Translations under genes and position numbers: made by a program
NCBI RefSeq assembly: GCF_034347385.1
Contig: NZ_CP133777.1
Location: 1-64,000, forward strand
DNA: 64,000 nt
Direction: 5' to 3'
Origin: Actimicrobium sp. CCC2.4
GTDB lineage: Bacteria; Pseudomonadota; Gammaproteobacteria; Burkholderiales; Burkholderiaceae_D
The notes under the pieces: generated by a model
The model's database searches: none
Told to the model about the DNA's origin: nothing
Seen by the model: the letters and a program-made list of their open reading frames with translations, nothing else
In this document: positions 23,068 to 32,897 of the stretch, piece after piece
Layout of the letters: each line of letters begins with the position of its first letter
Numbering within the stretch: the first letter of the stretch is position 1

Positions 23068-24423
23068 ATGCCACAAAGATCAACCGGGCGGCCACCTCGC
23101 ATGCAATTTCACGACTTCGACCAGCAGCCCAGACATCAACCATCGATCGATCCTGCCCAGCAGGACGCGGCGTCTGCATTGATATCGACCAATGCACGGC
23201 TCGAATATCTGATCGCCAATACGCCCGCCATTATTTACAGCAGCGTTCCGACCGGCGACTTCAAGATGACTTTTGTCAGTGATAACGCCCGACGCGTGCT
23301 TGGCTATGAGCCGGCGGACATGGTCGCTGATCCGAATTTCTGGTTCGACCATATTCACCCGGAAGACATTCCCACTATTTTTTCCAGTCTGGCATTGCTG
23401 TTTGTAGAAGGCCAACGCTCGTACGAATATCGTTTCAAAACCAGCGATGGTATCTATCTGTGGATGCATGACACGCTTCGTCTGATGCGCGACGCAAACA
23501 ACGAACCGCTGGAAGTCGTGGGCTTACTCAGCAACATCACCGAACGCAAAAAAATGGAAGAAGCCCTGCAAAAAAAGGGCGATGAACAGCAACGGATGAT
23601 TGAGGAAATGCAGCAGATGCAGGCCAAGCTCCTGCAATCCGAAAAAATGGCCTCGATCGGCCAACTGGCAGCTGGAATCGCACATGAAATCAACAATCCT
23701 GTTGGTTTCGTCAATTCCAATCTGGGTTCGCTACGCGGTTATGTCGATACGCTGCTTGTCGTCCTCGAACAATATGATGCGGCCGTCGCCACGACGACGG
23801 ACGTGCGTGACCTGAAATTACAATTGGCGCAGATCCAGCAAGAGGCTGAAGTCGACTACCTGCGCGAAGACGCCGTCGCGCTGGTGAGCGAATCGCTTGA
23901 TGGCCTCAAAAGAGTTCGCGATATTGTCCAGTCGCTGAAGGACTTCGCTCATGTCGGCGAATCGGACTGGCAAGTGGCCGATCTGCACCACGGGCTGGAT
24001 AGTACGCTGATGATTGCTGCCAACGAATTCAAGTACAAAGCCAGCATCGAAAAGCACTACGGCAAGCTACCGCTGGTGATGTGCCTGGCTTCACAAATCA
24101 ATCAGGTCTTCATGAATCTGATCATCAATGCCGCACAGTCCATTACCAACAAAGGGACCATCACCATTCGTACCGGCGTCAGCGATGACTGGGTCTGGAT
24201 AGAAATCGGCGATACCGGAAAGGGAATTGCAGCAGACCAGATCAACCGGATCTTCGAACCATTCTTCACTACTAAACCTATCGGCCAGGGCACCGGGCTG
24301 GGTTTGTCGCTGTCCTACAATATTGTCAGTCAGCACAGTGGCCGGATAGAGGTCGACAGCCAGGTCGATCTGGGTACGCGCTTTACCGTGCATCTGCCAA
24401 TTAATCCGCCAGCCATGGCCTGA
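23068..24423 (+). CDS. PAS-domain sensor histidine kinase
   Basis: 451 residues. A PAS domain with PAC (about 45-160) is followed by a coiled coil (about 165-200), a dimerisation helix with the phosphoacceptor His206 in AHEINNP, an inserted helical stretch, then the ATPase domain with N (NLIINAAQ), G1 (GDTGKGI) and G2 (GTGLGLSLS) boxes. No membrane segment is visible, so it is a soluble sensor. No response regulator adjoins it, so it is an orphan kinase locally. The start is uncertain: ATG 23101 would remove 11 residues, and neither has a good ribosome-binding site. Confidence 0.88.
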   Translation: MPQRSTGRPPRMQFHDFDQQPRHQPSIDPAQQDAASALISTNARLEYLIANTPAIIYSSVPTGDFKMTFVSDNARRVLGYEPADMVADPNFWFDHIHPEDIPTIFSSLALLFVEGQRSYEYRFKTSDGIYLWMHDTLRLMRDANNEPLEVVGLLSNITERKKMEEALQKKGDEQQRMIEEMQQMQAKLLQSEKMASIGQLAAGIAHEINNPVGFVNSNLGSLRGYVDTLLVVLEQYDAAVATTTDVRDLKLQLAQIQQEAEVDYLREDAVALVSESLDGLKRVRDIVQSLKDFAHVGESDWQVADLHHGLDSTLMIAANEFKYKASIEKHYGKLPLVMCLASQINQVFMNLIINAAQSITNKGTITIRTGVSDDWVWIEIGDTGKGIAADQINRIFEPFFTTKPIGQGTGLGLSLSYNIVSQHSGRIEVDSQVDLGTRFTVHLPINPPAMA

Positions 24424-24440
24424 ATCACGCGACGCCAGAT

Positions 24441-24474
24441 AAAAAAAGCCCGGACAATGCCGGGCTGTTTTTTT
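24441..24474. terminator. bidirectional terminator between the PAS kinase and HTH gene
   Basis: The stem AGCCCGG / CCGGGCT has a 6-base loop. It is preceded by a run of seven A and followed by GTTTTTTT, so it can stop both the PAS kinase (plus) and the convergent HTH gene (minus). Confidence 0.9.
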
Positions 24475-24487
24475 GGAAGCGGCTGGT

Positions 24488-24946
24488 CTAGCCGCCGGTC
24501 TTCAGTTTGGTAACCCGGGTCGCCCGCTCCGGAATCACGTCCGGCGATGGGCGCCCTTTCTGGGCCAGCAGCTTGATGAAATCCTGCACGATCTGGCGAT
24601 GATGCATATCCAGCTCCATGAAATCAGCAATCAGTTTCGATTGCGCCGATTCGGAGGCTCCGCTGGTCTGAGGAGCTGAAATCACCGCATTTTCTTCAGG
24701 CCCGCCAAACCGGAGCCACTCCGCCGTCACACCCAGCCAGTTCGACAGCGCGCGCAATTTGTCCTGGGTCGGAATCGATTCACCGACCAGCCATTTGCGC
24801 GCAGCATGGACCGTGATCGGACTACCGGAAAACCGGAAGTTGAACTCGCGGGATAAATAAGTCGGATGATTAGCAGCATGGTTGGCATTACGTAGCGCCA
24901 GTTGAAGTCGTGCACTAAAGGCAGTGCGTTCGGTAGATGTTTTCAT
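24488..24946 (-). CDS. HTH transcriptional regulator
   Basis: 152 residues. The N-terminal half resembles a Cro/C1-type or CI-like DNA-binding domain: TVHAARKWLVGESIP, then LRALSNWLGVTAEWLRFG. The C-terminal part has a predicted helix (LIADFMELDMHHRQIVQDFIKLL). There is no protease or ligand domain. The upstream region holds two GAAA/TTTC palindromes that could be its own operators. It stands alone, convergent with the PAS kinase. Target genes unknown. Confidence 0.78.
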   Translation of the reverse strand: MKTSTERTAFSARLQLALRNANHAANHPTYLSREFNFRFSGSPITVHAARKWLVGESIPTQDKLRALSNWLGVTAEWLRFGGPEENAVISAPQTSGASESAQSKLIADFMELDMHHRQIVQDFIKLLAQKGRPSPDVIPERATRVTKLKTGG

Positions 24947-25382
24947 TTTATGCAGTTCCGCAGGCAGTTTTTAGGCATCGACACGTTCTTTGTCCAGTCG
25001 TCGTTTTCAATCATGTTCCGTATTTTCCTACCGCAAGGTAGTAAAAAATCCCGATGGTCACGAGAAAGTTCTTTCGTTGGTCCGAGCATACAGCATGTAG
25101 CACTTCGAAAACTATTAGTTTCAAGAAATAACCAATAAGTGAAATATCTATCGTTTTGGTTTTTCCCGGTCAACTGGACTCGACAGATCGGGCGACGGCA
25201 TATTTTTTAAATGCATTTTGAATGCCGTAAATTGCCGCCTCGTTACGCCAAGAATTTCGCCGGGGCGAATGTTAATTTCCATTGTGAACGATTGTTAAAG
25301 TAAAACGAAAAAAAACCGATTTTTAACAAAAGTTGGTAAATTGTCGACAACTTATTCACTCAGACCTTTTGCGACTGCCCCC
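24947..25382. promoter_or_regulatory. AT-rich divergent regulatory region
   Basis: There is no convincing gene in these 436 bases, which are clearly more AT-rich than the flanks. They must hold the promoters of the HTH gene (minus) and the response regulator (plus). Symmetric elements include CTACC-GCAA-GGTAG near 25028, GAAAG-TT-CTTTC (25064-25075), GAAAACTATTAGTTTC (25107-25122), and AAGTTG (25330-25335) / CAACTT (25348-25353) enclosing the palindrome TTGTCGACAA. Confidence 0.6.
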
Positions 25383-26072
25383 ATGAGAATTGCCGTACTT
25401 GACGATGACCGCACACAAACTGATCTGGTATGCCAGGTGCTGAGCGCTGCCGGCCATACCTGCCACGCGTTTCAAAGCGGCAAGGAAATGCTGAACCAGC
25501 TTCGTCGCGAAAGTTTCGACATGCTGATCATCGACTGGCAAGTCCCTGACCTGAGTGGTGCCGACGTATTGCGCTGGGCACGAGAAAAACTGCCGGCCGT
25601 CTTGCCGGTCCTGTTCATGACCAGCCGCTCGGGCGAGGACGATATCGTCGCCGGTCTGGCCGCAGGTGCGGACGATTACATGATCAAGCCGATCCGGCGC
25701 GGTGAGCTGGTCGCCCGCGTACAAGCATTGCTGCGACGCGCCTATCCGACTCAGAACACGATCGAACAAATCCAGTTCAGTCATTACATTTTTGAACCGC
25801 GCACCGGCCGGTTACTGGATCACGGTGAACCGGTCGAACTGACGCAAAAAGAGTTCGATCTGGCCTTGCTGCTATTCCGCAATCTTGGGCGGCCGCTATC
25901 ACGTGCGTATATTCTCGAAGCAGTCTGGTCGCGCGATGTCGAAATTCCATCGCGCACGATGGATACACATGTTTCACGGGTACGTACCAAGTTAAAATTG
26001 CGTCCGGAAAATGGCTTCCGGTTAGCCCCGGTTTATAGTTACGGTTACCGTCTGGAACAAGTCTCCGGATAG
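25383..26072 (+). CDS. OmpR-family response regulator
   Basis: 229 residues from ATG 25383 (MRIAVLDDD). The receiver domain has the acidic pocket at 7-9, the phosphoacceptor Asp51 (IIDWQVPD) and the Lys of MIKPI near 103. The C-terminal winged helix (about 130-227) ends in the typical GFRLAPVYSYGYRL. It heads a three-gene set with a LysM/FecR exported protein and a CHASE2 kinase, its likely cognate sensor. An inverted repeat 30-50 bases upstream may be an autoregulatory site. Confidence 0.93.
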   Translation: MRIAVLDDDRTQTDLVCQVLSAAGHTCHAFQSGKEMLNQLRRESFDMLIIDWQVPDLSGADVLRWAREKLPAVLPVLFMTSRSGEDDIVAGLAAGADDYMIKPIRRGELVARVQALLRRAYPTQNTIEQIQFSHYIFEPRTGRLLDHGEPVELTQKEFDLALLLFRNLGRPLSRAYILEAVWSRDVEIPSRTMDTHVSRVRTKLKLRPENGFRLAPVYSYGYRLEQVSG

Positions 26073-26098
26073 TCGTCCAATTGCAGTGAAGAGAACGC

Positions 26099-27490
26099 AT
26101 GCGTGCAACCACTACAGGCTGGGTCAGAATGGTCGTACTGGCGTCGGTTGCGCTGCTCTGCGTGCCACAAGCGCAGTCGGACGACGCGTCTGACGGCATC
26201 TCGGTCGGTGCCTCGGGCATTACCATCACCGCCCGCCAGGGCGACACCCTGTCATCGATCGCTACGCGATTTACCAGCGCCACGAGCAACTGGGTTGCAC
26301 TCGGCAAGATCAACAACATCCTCAAAGACACCAGTATTCCGGTCGGCAGCGCCATCCTGATTCCGGCCGGCTTGCTGCCCGACGAACCGGCACAAGCGCA
26401 CGTCACCACGCTGTCCGGCACAGTTACTGCGCTGGGAGCCGGCAATCAACCAGTGACGCTATCGATCGGTAGCCGCGTGGTCGAAGGCATGCACATCGAG
26501 ACCGCCAATAACAGCTTCCTGACGCTGGGCTTGCAGGATGCGTCGCGCGTCTCCATTCCATCGAATACGCGCATCAGGTTGTCCATCCTGCGCATGGCCA
26601 GATACACCGGCAGTCCGCGCACCGAAATCACCATCCTGCGCGGCAAAGTGGAATCGCAGGTCAGCCCACTCGCTCCCCGCATGGGGCGCTACGAAATCCG
26701 TACGCCAATGGCCATGGCCGGCGTGCGGGGCACCCATTTCCGCGTCGGCCTGCAGGCCGGTGGCACGACCACCAATGAAGTGCTGTCCGGCATTGTCGAG
26801 GTCAGCCGGCTCACACCCGGCCCTGGCGTGAGCTTGCAGTCCGGACAAGGCAATATCGTCGGCAGTACGGTCGGTGCACCGGTGGCTCTGCTGGCGGCGC
26901 CGCAACTGGCTGACCAGGCCAGCCTGCAGAACGGCGGCATCGCCCAGTTCAAGGCTGTCACGCTGGCAGGTGCCGCCGCCTACCACTTGCAGATCGGTAC
27001 CGACGCACAAGGTGAGGCCCCCTTCGCCGAAACCCGTTCCAGCGGCAATGCGATGTCGCTCAGCGGGGTCAGTGCCGGCGATTACTTCGTGCGTATTTCG
27101 GCCATCGATGCCCTTGGACTGGAAGGTTTTGCGCGTGTGGTGCCGGTCAGCCTGCGCCCGGCTCAGGCACCAACGCCATCGGCACCGACCGTCGACTCCA
27201 GCGATAGCAAGCAATTCCAGCTCAGCTGGCGCAGCCCGGCCGCGGCCGGATTCCATGTCCAGGTCGCCCGCGATGTCCAATTCAGCTGGCTCCAGTTCAA
27301 TGCCACCACGACCAGGCCAACGCTGACGCTGCCACGCCCGCCGTTCGGCACTTACTTCGCCCGCGTACAAATCCGCAACGACGACGGCAGTACCGGACCA
27401 TATTCGGCAACCCAGAGTTTTGTCGTGACCGATCAGTGGATCATCCACGAAGGCAATCCGGTCACCGCACAATCAGGCCGGGCGCGCTGA
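26099..27490 (+). CDS. exported LysM and FecR domain protein
   Basis: 463 residues. A signal peptide (about 1-27) is followed by a LysM-like peptidoglycan-binding domain (42-92, ARQGDTLSSIATRF), a FecR domain (about 110-215, with the PMAMAGVRGTHFRVG segment), and two beta-sandwich repeats resembling fibronectin type III (about 280-450). It is probably periplasmic and bound to the cell wall. Between a response regulator and a CHASE2 kinase it may help sense or transmit an envelope signal. This is inference, since FecR domains elsewhere regulate sigma factors. Confidence 0.85.
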   Translation: MRATTTGWVRMVVLASVALLCVPQAQSDDASDGISVGASGITITARQGDTLSSIATRFTSATSNWVALGKINNILKDTSIPVGSAILIPAGLLPDEPAQAHVTTLSGTVTALGAGNQPVTLSIGSRVVEGMHIETANNSFLTLGLQDASRVSIPSNTRIRLSILRMARYTGSPRTEITILRGKVESQVSPLAPRMGRYEIRTPMAMAGVRGTHFRVGLQAGGTTTNEVLSGIVEVSRLTPGPGVSLQSGQGNIVGSTVGAPVALLAAPQLADQASLQNGGIAQFKAVTLAGAAAYHLQIGTDAQGEAPFAETRSSGNAMSLSGVSAGDYFVRISAIDALGLEGFARVVPVSLRPAQAPTPSAPTVDSSDSKQFQLSWRSPAAAGFHVQVARDVQFSWLQFNATTTRPTLTLPRPPFGTYFARVQIRNDDGSTGPYSATQSFVVTDQWIIHEGNPVTAQSGRAR

Positions 27491-27499
27491 CGCGTGGTC

Positions 27500-29839
27500 A
27501 TGCGCGCCCGCTCCTTGCTGTCCCGGTCGCCACTGATGGCACTAAAAAATTATTTCGCGCTGCGCGAATGGGTCACCTTGCTGCTGGTGATGCTGTTACT
27601 GGCTGCCGGACTGGGATGGCAAAACGGTCTCGGGCGGCTCGATATGACGCTCTACGACCAGCTCATCACCGCCAGTGCGCGGCCGGCACGCGACGACATC
27701 ATCATCGTTGCCATCGACGATTACAGCCTGGCCGAATTGGGCCGCTGGCCATGGCCGCGTGAATTGCATGCGCAGCTGATCGACCAGCTCAGCCTGGCAA
27801 AACCGCGCTCCATCGGCCTTGACGTGATCCTGTCAGAACCCGAGCGCGCACCACGGCTTGGCGATACGGCCTTGCAGGCGGCGATGGTACGCAGCAAGCG
27901 CGTGATCCTGCCCGTCGTCATCACCAACAACGGTGCCCGCCACATCGCCACGCCACCGATACCGGAACTGGCCGACGCCGCCCATGGCCTCGGCCACATC
28001 GGTCTGAATATCGATCCCGATGGCGTCGTGCGCAGCACATTTCTCGATGAAGCCGGCGAACACGGATCCTGGCCGCATTTTGCCGCAATGATAGGCGGCG
28101 ACCAGCTGCCTGCTTACCCGCACCGCATCCGGCCAATGCTGATTCCGTACGCCGGCAGCAGCGGGCAGGTGATGTCGGTGCCGTATGCGGCAGTGCTGCG
28201 CGGCGAGGTGCCGGCGGACTTTTTTACGAACAAGTACGTGCTCGTGGGTGCCACCGCCGTCGGTCTGACCGATACCTATCCGACACCGGTCTCGGGTCAG
28301 GGCGGCGGCATGCCGGGGATTGAAATCAGTGCCAACATCCTCGCCAGCCTGCTCGATGGCCACACGCTGGTGGCAGCACGCCCGTGGCAAACCGCGTTGC
28401 TGAGCAGCCTGCCGGTGTTGCTGGCGATGCTGGGTTATTTGTTTCTGTCGCCACGCGCGGGCTTACTGGCGACTGCCGGATTACTGCTGACCAGTCTGGC
28501 CGGCGCATGGATGGCCTTCAGGCTGGGCGCCTGGATACCGCCGGCGGCAACCTGCATTGCACTGATCGTGGCCTATCCGTTATGGAGCTGGCGCCGGCTC
28601 GATGCCGCCATCAGCTATCTCGGCCAGGAATTCAGCCGGCTCGACAGCGAACCGCATTTGCTGCCCGAACTGGAGCGGCGCAAGCCACGCAGCGCCGATA
28701 TCCTGGAGCGGCGCATCCAGGCCATGAAAAATGCGGCGCGGCGCGTCCGCGACCTGCGCAAGTTCGTCTCCGACAGTCTTGACAGCCTGCCGGATGCGAC
28801 GCTGGTAACGACCGTCGATGGCTATGTGCTGCTGTCGAACAAGCACGCGGTGGATTATTTTGCCAGCGTCGGTTTCAGAAACGTCAATGGCGCATTGCTG
28901 CCGTATCTGTTTTCGACGCCGGGCCAGACCGTCCCGCATGCGTTCGACCATACCTTCGAAGGCCCGTTCGACTGGTGGGACTTACTCGATCCCCAGCGCG
29001 CCGCGACCTTCGCCGATGGCATCGGCTACCGCAACGAGGCCGGTGCCGAACTCCTGGTGCGCAGCGCACCATGCCGCTCGAACGACAATGTCCTGACCGG
29101 CTGGATCGTCAGCATCGTCGACATCTCGGCGATCAAGCTGGCCGAGCGCAGCCGGGATGAAACCCTGCGTTTCCTGTCGCACGATATGCGTACACCGCAG
29201 GCCTCGATACTGGCACTGCTGGAATTACAAGCCGATCCGGCATCGGCGCTGCCCGAAGCAGAGCTGTTCGCCCGCATCGACAAGGCGTGTCGCAAGACAC
29301 TTGGCCTGGCCGATAATTTCGTCCAGCTGGCACGCGCCGAGTCGCATGAATACCGGCTCGATGAACACGACTTCCAGGATCTCGTGTTCGATGCCACCGA
29401 TGAAATGTGGACCCTTGCCAATAGCAAGAAAATCACGATCCGCAACGAAGTCACCAGCGAGCTGTTTCCGGTCCGCGTCGATCGCGGGCTGATGACGCGG
29501 GCACTCGCCAACCTGCTCTCGAACGCGATTAATTACAGCCCCGAAGGCACGGTCATTACCTGCTCGCTGCGACCGCGAGCGACGCTACTCGGCACGCTGG
29601 TCGTGTGCGACATCACCGATCAGGGTTACGGTATCGCTGCGGCCGACCAGATCCGGATTTTCCGCCGCTTCCAGCGCGTCGATTTACCCAACCAACCCCG
29701 TCACGACGGCATCGGTCTTGGCCTGGTATTCGTCAAAACCGTCATCGAACGCCACCATGGAGAGATTTCATTCACCAGCAAGGTCGGGCTGGGTACGACC
29801 TTTACCGTAGTATTGCCGGTCATCAACGTGCACACCTGA
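27500..29839 (+). CDS. CHASE2-domain sensor histidine kinase
   Basis: About 779 residues. One N-terminal membrane helix (near 22-42) is followed by a periplasmic CHASE2 domain (about 45-290, containing [10 protein letters not shown]), three clustered helices (about 293-365), a linker, a PAS-like region (about 415-535), the HisKA segment with His561 (LSHDMRTPQ) and an ATPase domain with NLLSNAINY and GIGLGLVFV. It follows the LysM/FecR gene at once and completes a signalling cassette. The start is GTG 27494 or ATG 27500; no clear ribosome-binding site decides. Confidence 0.9.
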   Translation: MRARSLLSRSPLMALKNYFALREWVTLLLVMLLLAAGLGWQNGLGRLDMTLYDQLITASARPARDDIIIVAIDDYSLAELGRWPWPRELHAQLIDQLSLAKPRSIGLDVILSEPERAPRLGDTALQAAMVRSKRVILPVVITNNGARHIATPPIPELADAAHGLGHIGLNIDPDGVVRSTFLDEAGEHGSWPHFAAMIGGDQLPAYPHRIRPMLIPYAGSSGQVMSVPYAAVLRGEVPADFFTNKYVLVGATAVGLTDTYPTPVSGQGGGMPGIEISANILASLLDGHTLVAARPWQTALLSSLPVLLAMLGYLFLSPRAGLLATAGLLLTSLAGAWMAFRLGAWIPPAATCIALIVAYPLWSWRRLDAAISYLGQEFSRLDSEPHLLPELERRKPRSADILERRIQAMKNAARRVRDLRKFVSDSLDSLPDATLVTTVDGYVLLSNKHAVDYFASVGFRNVNGALLPYLFSTPGQTVPHAFDHTFEGPFDWWDLLDPQRAATFADGIGYRNEAGAELLVRSAPCRSNDNVLTGWIVSIVDISAIKLAERSRDETLRFLSHDMRTPQASILALLELQADPASALPEAELFARIDKACRKTLGLADNFVQLARAESHEYRLDEHDFQDLVFDATDEMWTLANSKKITIRNEVTSELFPVRVDRGLMTRALANLLSNAINYSPEGTVITCSLRPRATLLGTLVVCDITDQGYGIAAADQIRIFRRFQRVDLPNQPRHDGIGLGLVFVKTVIERHHGEISFTSKVGLGTTFTVVLPVINVHT

Positions 29840-29861
29840 CCGGGCAACGGGCATCACACGC

Positions 29862-29867
29862 TATAAT
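29862..29867 (+). promoter_or_regulatory. -10 element of the hemA promoter
   Basis: A perfect TATAAT lies 34 bases before the hemA start. The -35 is poor (TGACCG at 19-base spacing), so the promoter may need an activator or be weak. Confidence 0.5.
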
Positions 29868-29901
29868 GGCCACTCACAAAGCAAGCCGGTCCACCCATAC
29901 A

Positions 29902-31191
29902 ATGCAACTGCTCGCCCTCGGACTCAACCACACTACCGCGCCGCTATCCCTGCGCGAAAAAGTCGCGTTCCCGACGGACCAGATCGGCCAGGCAGTCAGT
30001 GCAGCGCGGGCCTGGTTCGGCAAAGACGGTAATCTGCGTATCGGTGACGAAGCCGCCATCCTGTCGACCTGCAATCGTACCGAACTGTATGCCGCCAGCG
30101 ATCTGCCGGGCGGCGCCGAAGCAGTGCTCGATTCAACCGGGCACTTCCTTGCCAGTTATCACAACCTGTCTTACTCTGAACTCCGTCCGTTCCTGTACGC
30201 ACGCCCTCAAGGTGAAGCCGTACGACATGCTTTCCGTGTCGCTTCCGGCCTCGATTCGATGGTGCTGGGCGAACCGCAAATCCTGGGCCAGATGAAAGAA
30301 GCGGTACGCCAGTCCGATGCCGCCGGCGGACTCGGCACCTATCTGCATCAACTGTTTCAGCGCACCTTTTCGGTCGCCAAGGAAGTACGCAGCACCACTG
30401 AAATCGGCGCCCACAGTGTCTCGATGGCAGCGGCCGCGGTGCGCCTGTCGCAACGTATTTTTGACAGCATCAACGATCAGCATGTGCTGTTCATCGGTGC
30501 CGGAGAAATGATTGAATTGTGTGCAACTCATTTTTCCGCGCACAATCCCAAGTCGATCACGATCGCCAACCGGACCCTGGAACGCGGTCAGGCACTGGCC
30601 GAACGCTTCGGCGGCAAATCGATCCGGCTGGCCGAACTGTCCGGCAAACTGGCCGAGTTCGATATCGTTGTTTCATGCACTGCCTCGGCATTACCTATCC
30701 TCGGCCTGGGCATGGTCGAACGGGCCGTCAAGACCCGTCGTCACAAGCCGATGTTCATGGTCGATCTGGCCGTGCCGCGCGACATCGAACATGAAGTCGC
30801 CCGCCTCGATGACGTCTTTTTGTACACCGTCGACGATCTTGGCGCGGTAGTCCAGACCGGTGTCGAAAGCCGGCAGGCAGCGGTATCGCAAGCCGAATCC
30901 ATCATCGACATCCGCGTGCAGTCGTTCATGCACTGGATCGATCATCGCGCGATGGTGCCGGTGATTCAGGAGCTGCACGAAACCAGCGAAGCGATGCGCC
31001 TGCATGAACTGGAGCGCGCCCACAAGCTGCTCGCACGCGGTGAAAATATCGACGTGGTGCTTGACGCCTTGTCGCGCGGTCTGACCGCCAAGTTCCTGCA
31101 TGGCCCGCAACACGCGCTCAACAATGCCGAGGGGGACGAACGCGCTCGTCTCGCTGCGCTGCTGCCACAGTTGTTCCGCAATCGCCGCTAG
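29902..31191 (+). CDS. hemA: glutamyl-tRNA reductase
   Basis: 429 residues from ATG 29902 ([20 protein letters not shown]); longer in-frame forms overlap the CHASE2 kinase and lack homology-like sequence. It reduces Glu-tRNA(Glu) to glutamate-1-semialdehyde, the first step of tetrapyrrole synthesis. The nucleophile Cys57 lies in [11 protein letters not shown], and the NADPH fold has [10 protein letters not shown]. It starts a hemA-prfA-dsbB-prmC run, a variant of the widespread hemA-prfA-prmC cluster. Confidence 0.96.
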   Translation: MQLLALGLNHTTAPLSLREKVAFPTDQIGQAVSAARAWFGKDGNLRIGDEAAILSTCNRTELYAASDLPGGAEAVLDSTGHFLASYHNLSYSELRPFLYARPQGEAVRHAFRVASGLDSMVLGEPQILGQMKEAVRQSDAAGGLGTYLHQLFQRTFSVAKEVRSTTEIGAHSVSMAAAAVRLSQRIFDSINDQHVLFIGAGEMIELCATHFSAHNPKSITIANRTLERGQALAERFGGKSIRLAELSGKLAEFDIVVSCTASALPILGLGMVERAVKTRRHKPMFMVDLAVPRDIEHEVARLDDVFLYTVDDLGAVVQTGVESRQAAVSQAESIIDIRVQSFMHWIDHRAMVPVIQELHETSEAMRLHELERAHKLLARGENIDVVLDALSRGLTAKFLHGPQHALNNAEGDERARLAALLPQLFRNRR

Positions 31192-31263
31192 CCGGTTCCA
31201 CACTGCCCCTCGCTATGCCCTGCGCCGTCAGGCTACCGCCCCACCCGCTTTCCAGGACGTTCC

Positions 31264-32346
31264 ATGAAACCATCGATGCTCGTCAAACTTGATCAGCTGG
31301 CCGACCGGCTGGGTGAACTCAATGAGCTGCTCACGCAAGAAGACCTGGCTTCGGACATGGACAACTATCGCAAGCTGACCCGCGAGCATGCCGAACTCGG
31401 CCCGCTGGTGGCGCTGTATGACAGTTTCCGTGTGGCCGAAGCCGACATCGCGACCGCGCACGACATGCTGGCCGATCCCGACATGAAGGATTTCGCGCAA
31501 GAAGAAATCCTCGCTGCGCGCGCCCGCACCGGACAGATCGAAGCCGACCTGCAAACCATGCTGCTGCCGAAAGACCCGAACGACGAGCGCAACCTGTTCC
31601 TCGAAATCCGCGCCGGTACCGGTGGCGATGAATCGGCGCTATTTGCCGGTGACCTGCTGCGCATGTACACACGCTATGCCGAACGCAATCGCTGGCAGGT
31701 CGAGATGGTATCGGAATCGAGTTCGGATGTCGGCGGCTACAAGGAAGTCATCGTGCGGGTCATCGGCAACGGTGCCTATTCGCGCCTGAAGTTCGAGTCC
31801 GGCGGCCATCGCGTTCAGCGGGTGCCGACCACCGAAACGCAGGGTCGCATTCATACCTCGGCCTGTACCGTGGCAGTGATGCCGGAAGTCGACGAGATCA
31901 GCGATGTCGATATCAATCCGTCCGACCTGCGCATCGATACCTATCGCGCCTCCGGTGCCGGTGGCCAGCACATCAACAAGACCGATTCGGCTGTGCGCAT
32001 CACCCATCTGCCAACCGGCATCGTGGTCGAATGCCAGGACGACCGCAGCCAGCACAAGAACAAGGCCTCGGCCCTGAAAGTGCTGGCGGCGCGAATCAAG
32101 GATGCACAGGTGCGCGAGCAGCAATCGAAAGAAGCGGCTACCCGCAAGTCGCTCATCGGCTCAGGCGACCGCAGCGAGCGCATCCGCACGTATAATTTCC
32201 CGCAAGGTCGCATGACCGACCATCGTATCAACCTGACGCTGTACAAGCTCGACTTCATCATGGACGGTGATCTCAGTGACCTCACCGGTGCGCTGGCGGC
32301 GGAACACCAGGCTGAATTGCTGGCGGCGCTGGGTGACGACAATTGA
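31264..32346 (+). CDS. prfA: peptide chain release factor 1
   Basis: 360 residues. The stop-codon recognition loop has the RF1 PxT motif as PTT (188-190). The GGQ motif (233-235, [16 protein letters not shown]) triggers peptide release. The PTT places it as RF1 (UAA/UAG) rather than RF2, which has SPF. It sits 72 bases after hemA. Its partner PrmC, which methylates the GGQ glutamine, is encoded two genes downstream. Confidence 0.97.
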   Translation: MKPSMLVKLDQLADRLGELNELLTQEDLASDMDNYRKLTREHAELGPLVALYDSFRVAEADIATAHDMLADPDMKDFAQEEILAARARTGQIEADLQTMLLPKDPNDERNLFLEIRAGTGGDESALFAGDLLRMYTRYAERNRWQVEMVSESSSDVGGYKEVIVRVIGNGAYSRLKFESGGHRVQRVPTTETQGRIHTSACTVAVMPEVDEISDVDINPSDLRIDTYRASGAGGQHINKTDSAVRITHLPTGIVVECQDDRSQHKNKASALKVLAARIKDAQVREQQSKEAATRKSLIGSGDRSERIRTYNFPQGRMTDHRINLTLYKLDFIMDGDLSDLTGALAAEHQAELLAALGDDN

Positions 32347-32371
32347 TTTCTGCCCGCTTAAGTTATCGTAG

Positions 32372-32390
32372 GGGCGACGCGCCCTTTTCC
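32372..32390 (+). terminator. weak terminator-like hairpin after prfA
   Basis: GGGCG-ACG-CGCCC followed by TTTTCC. The stem is only 5 pairs and the T-run is short, so some read-through into dsbB is expected. Confidence 0.5.
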
Positions 32391-32419
32391 TTCTCGACTT
32401 TTCCTTGCTTGCCTACCTC

Positions 32420-32896
32420 ATGAAAAATGCCAAACCCGTCCTGTTACTTGTCGCGCTAGCCTGCCTCGCGCTGCTCGGTGTCGCGCTCTATCTACAAGTC
32501 GTGGAGCGTATGCAACCCTGTCCGTTATGCATCATCCAACGCTATGCCTTCGCCGCAGTCGCGCTGATCTGCCTGGTGTTTGTCGTCCTGCCACGCGGCA
32601 CCAGCGCTATCGGTGCGGGCTTCGCGGCGCTGGTAGCGCTGGCCGGTGCCGGCACGGCAGGCTGGCATCTGTGGGTCAAGGCCCATCCGGAAATCTCGTG
32701 CGGCATCGATCCGCTTGAAACCGCGCTCAACACGCTGGCACCGGCGAACTGGCTGCCGCTGGTCTTCAAGGCCGACGGGTTTTGTAGTACGCCGTATGCC
32801 CCGATACTCGGGCTGTCGATCCCGCAATGGTCGCTGGTCTGGTTTGTCGGCTTCGTGCTGATCCTGGGCCGGGTTGCCCTCAAGCGCGGTCGCTAG
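32420..32896 (+). CDS. dsbB: disulfide bond formation protein B
   Basis: 158 residues from ATG 32420; a TTG five codons upstream is less likely. Four membrane helices carry two periplasmic cysteine pairs: Cys34/Cys37 (QPCPLC) and Cys94/Cys122. It reoxidises DsbA and passes electrons to quinone. It is placed between prfA and prmC, ending one base before prmC. Confidence 0.94.
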   Translation: MKNAKPVLLLVALACLALLGVALYLQVVERMQPCPLCIIQRYAFAAVALICLVFVVLPRGTSAIGAGFAALVALAGAGTAGWHLWVKAHPEISCGIDPLETALNTLAPANWLPLVFKADGFCSTPYAPILGLSIPQWSLVWFVGFVLILGRVALKRGR

Positions 32897-32897
32897 A

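Noticed and set aside
24943-25173. 76-codon frame overlapping the HTH start by 4 bases (minus strand)
   Set aside because: The ATGA overlap is tempting, but its only start is TTG without a ribosome-binding site, and the residue composition (many Cys and Asn) looks random.
27500-29839. CHASE2 protein as an adenylate cyclase
   Set aside because: CHASE2 often precedes cyclase domains, but here the C-terminus has clear HisKA and ATPase boxes and no cyclase motif.
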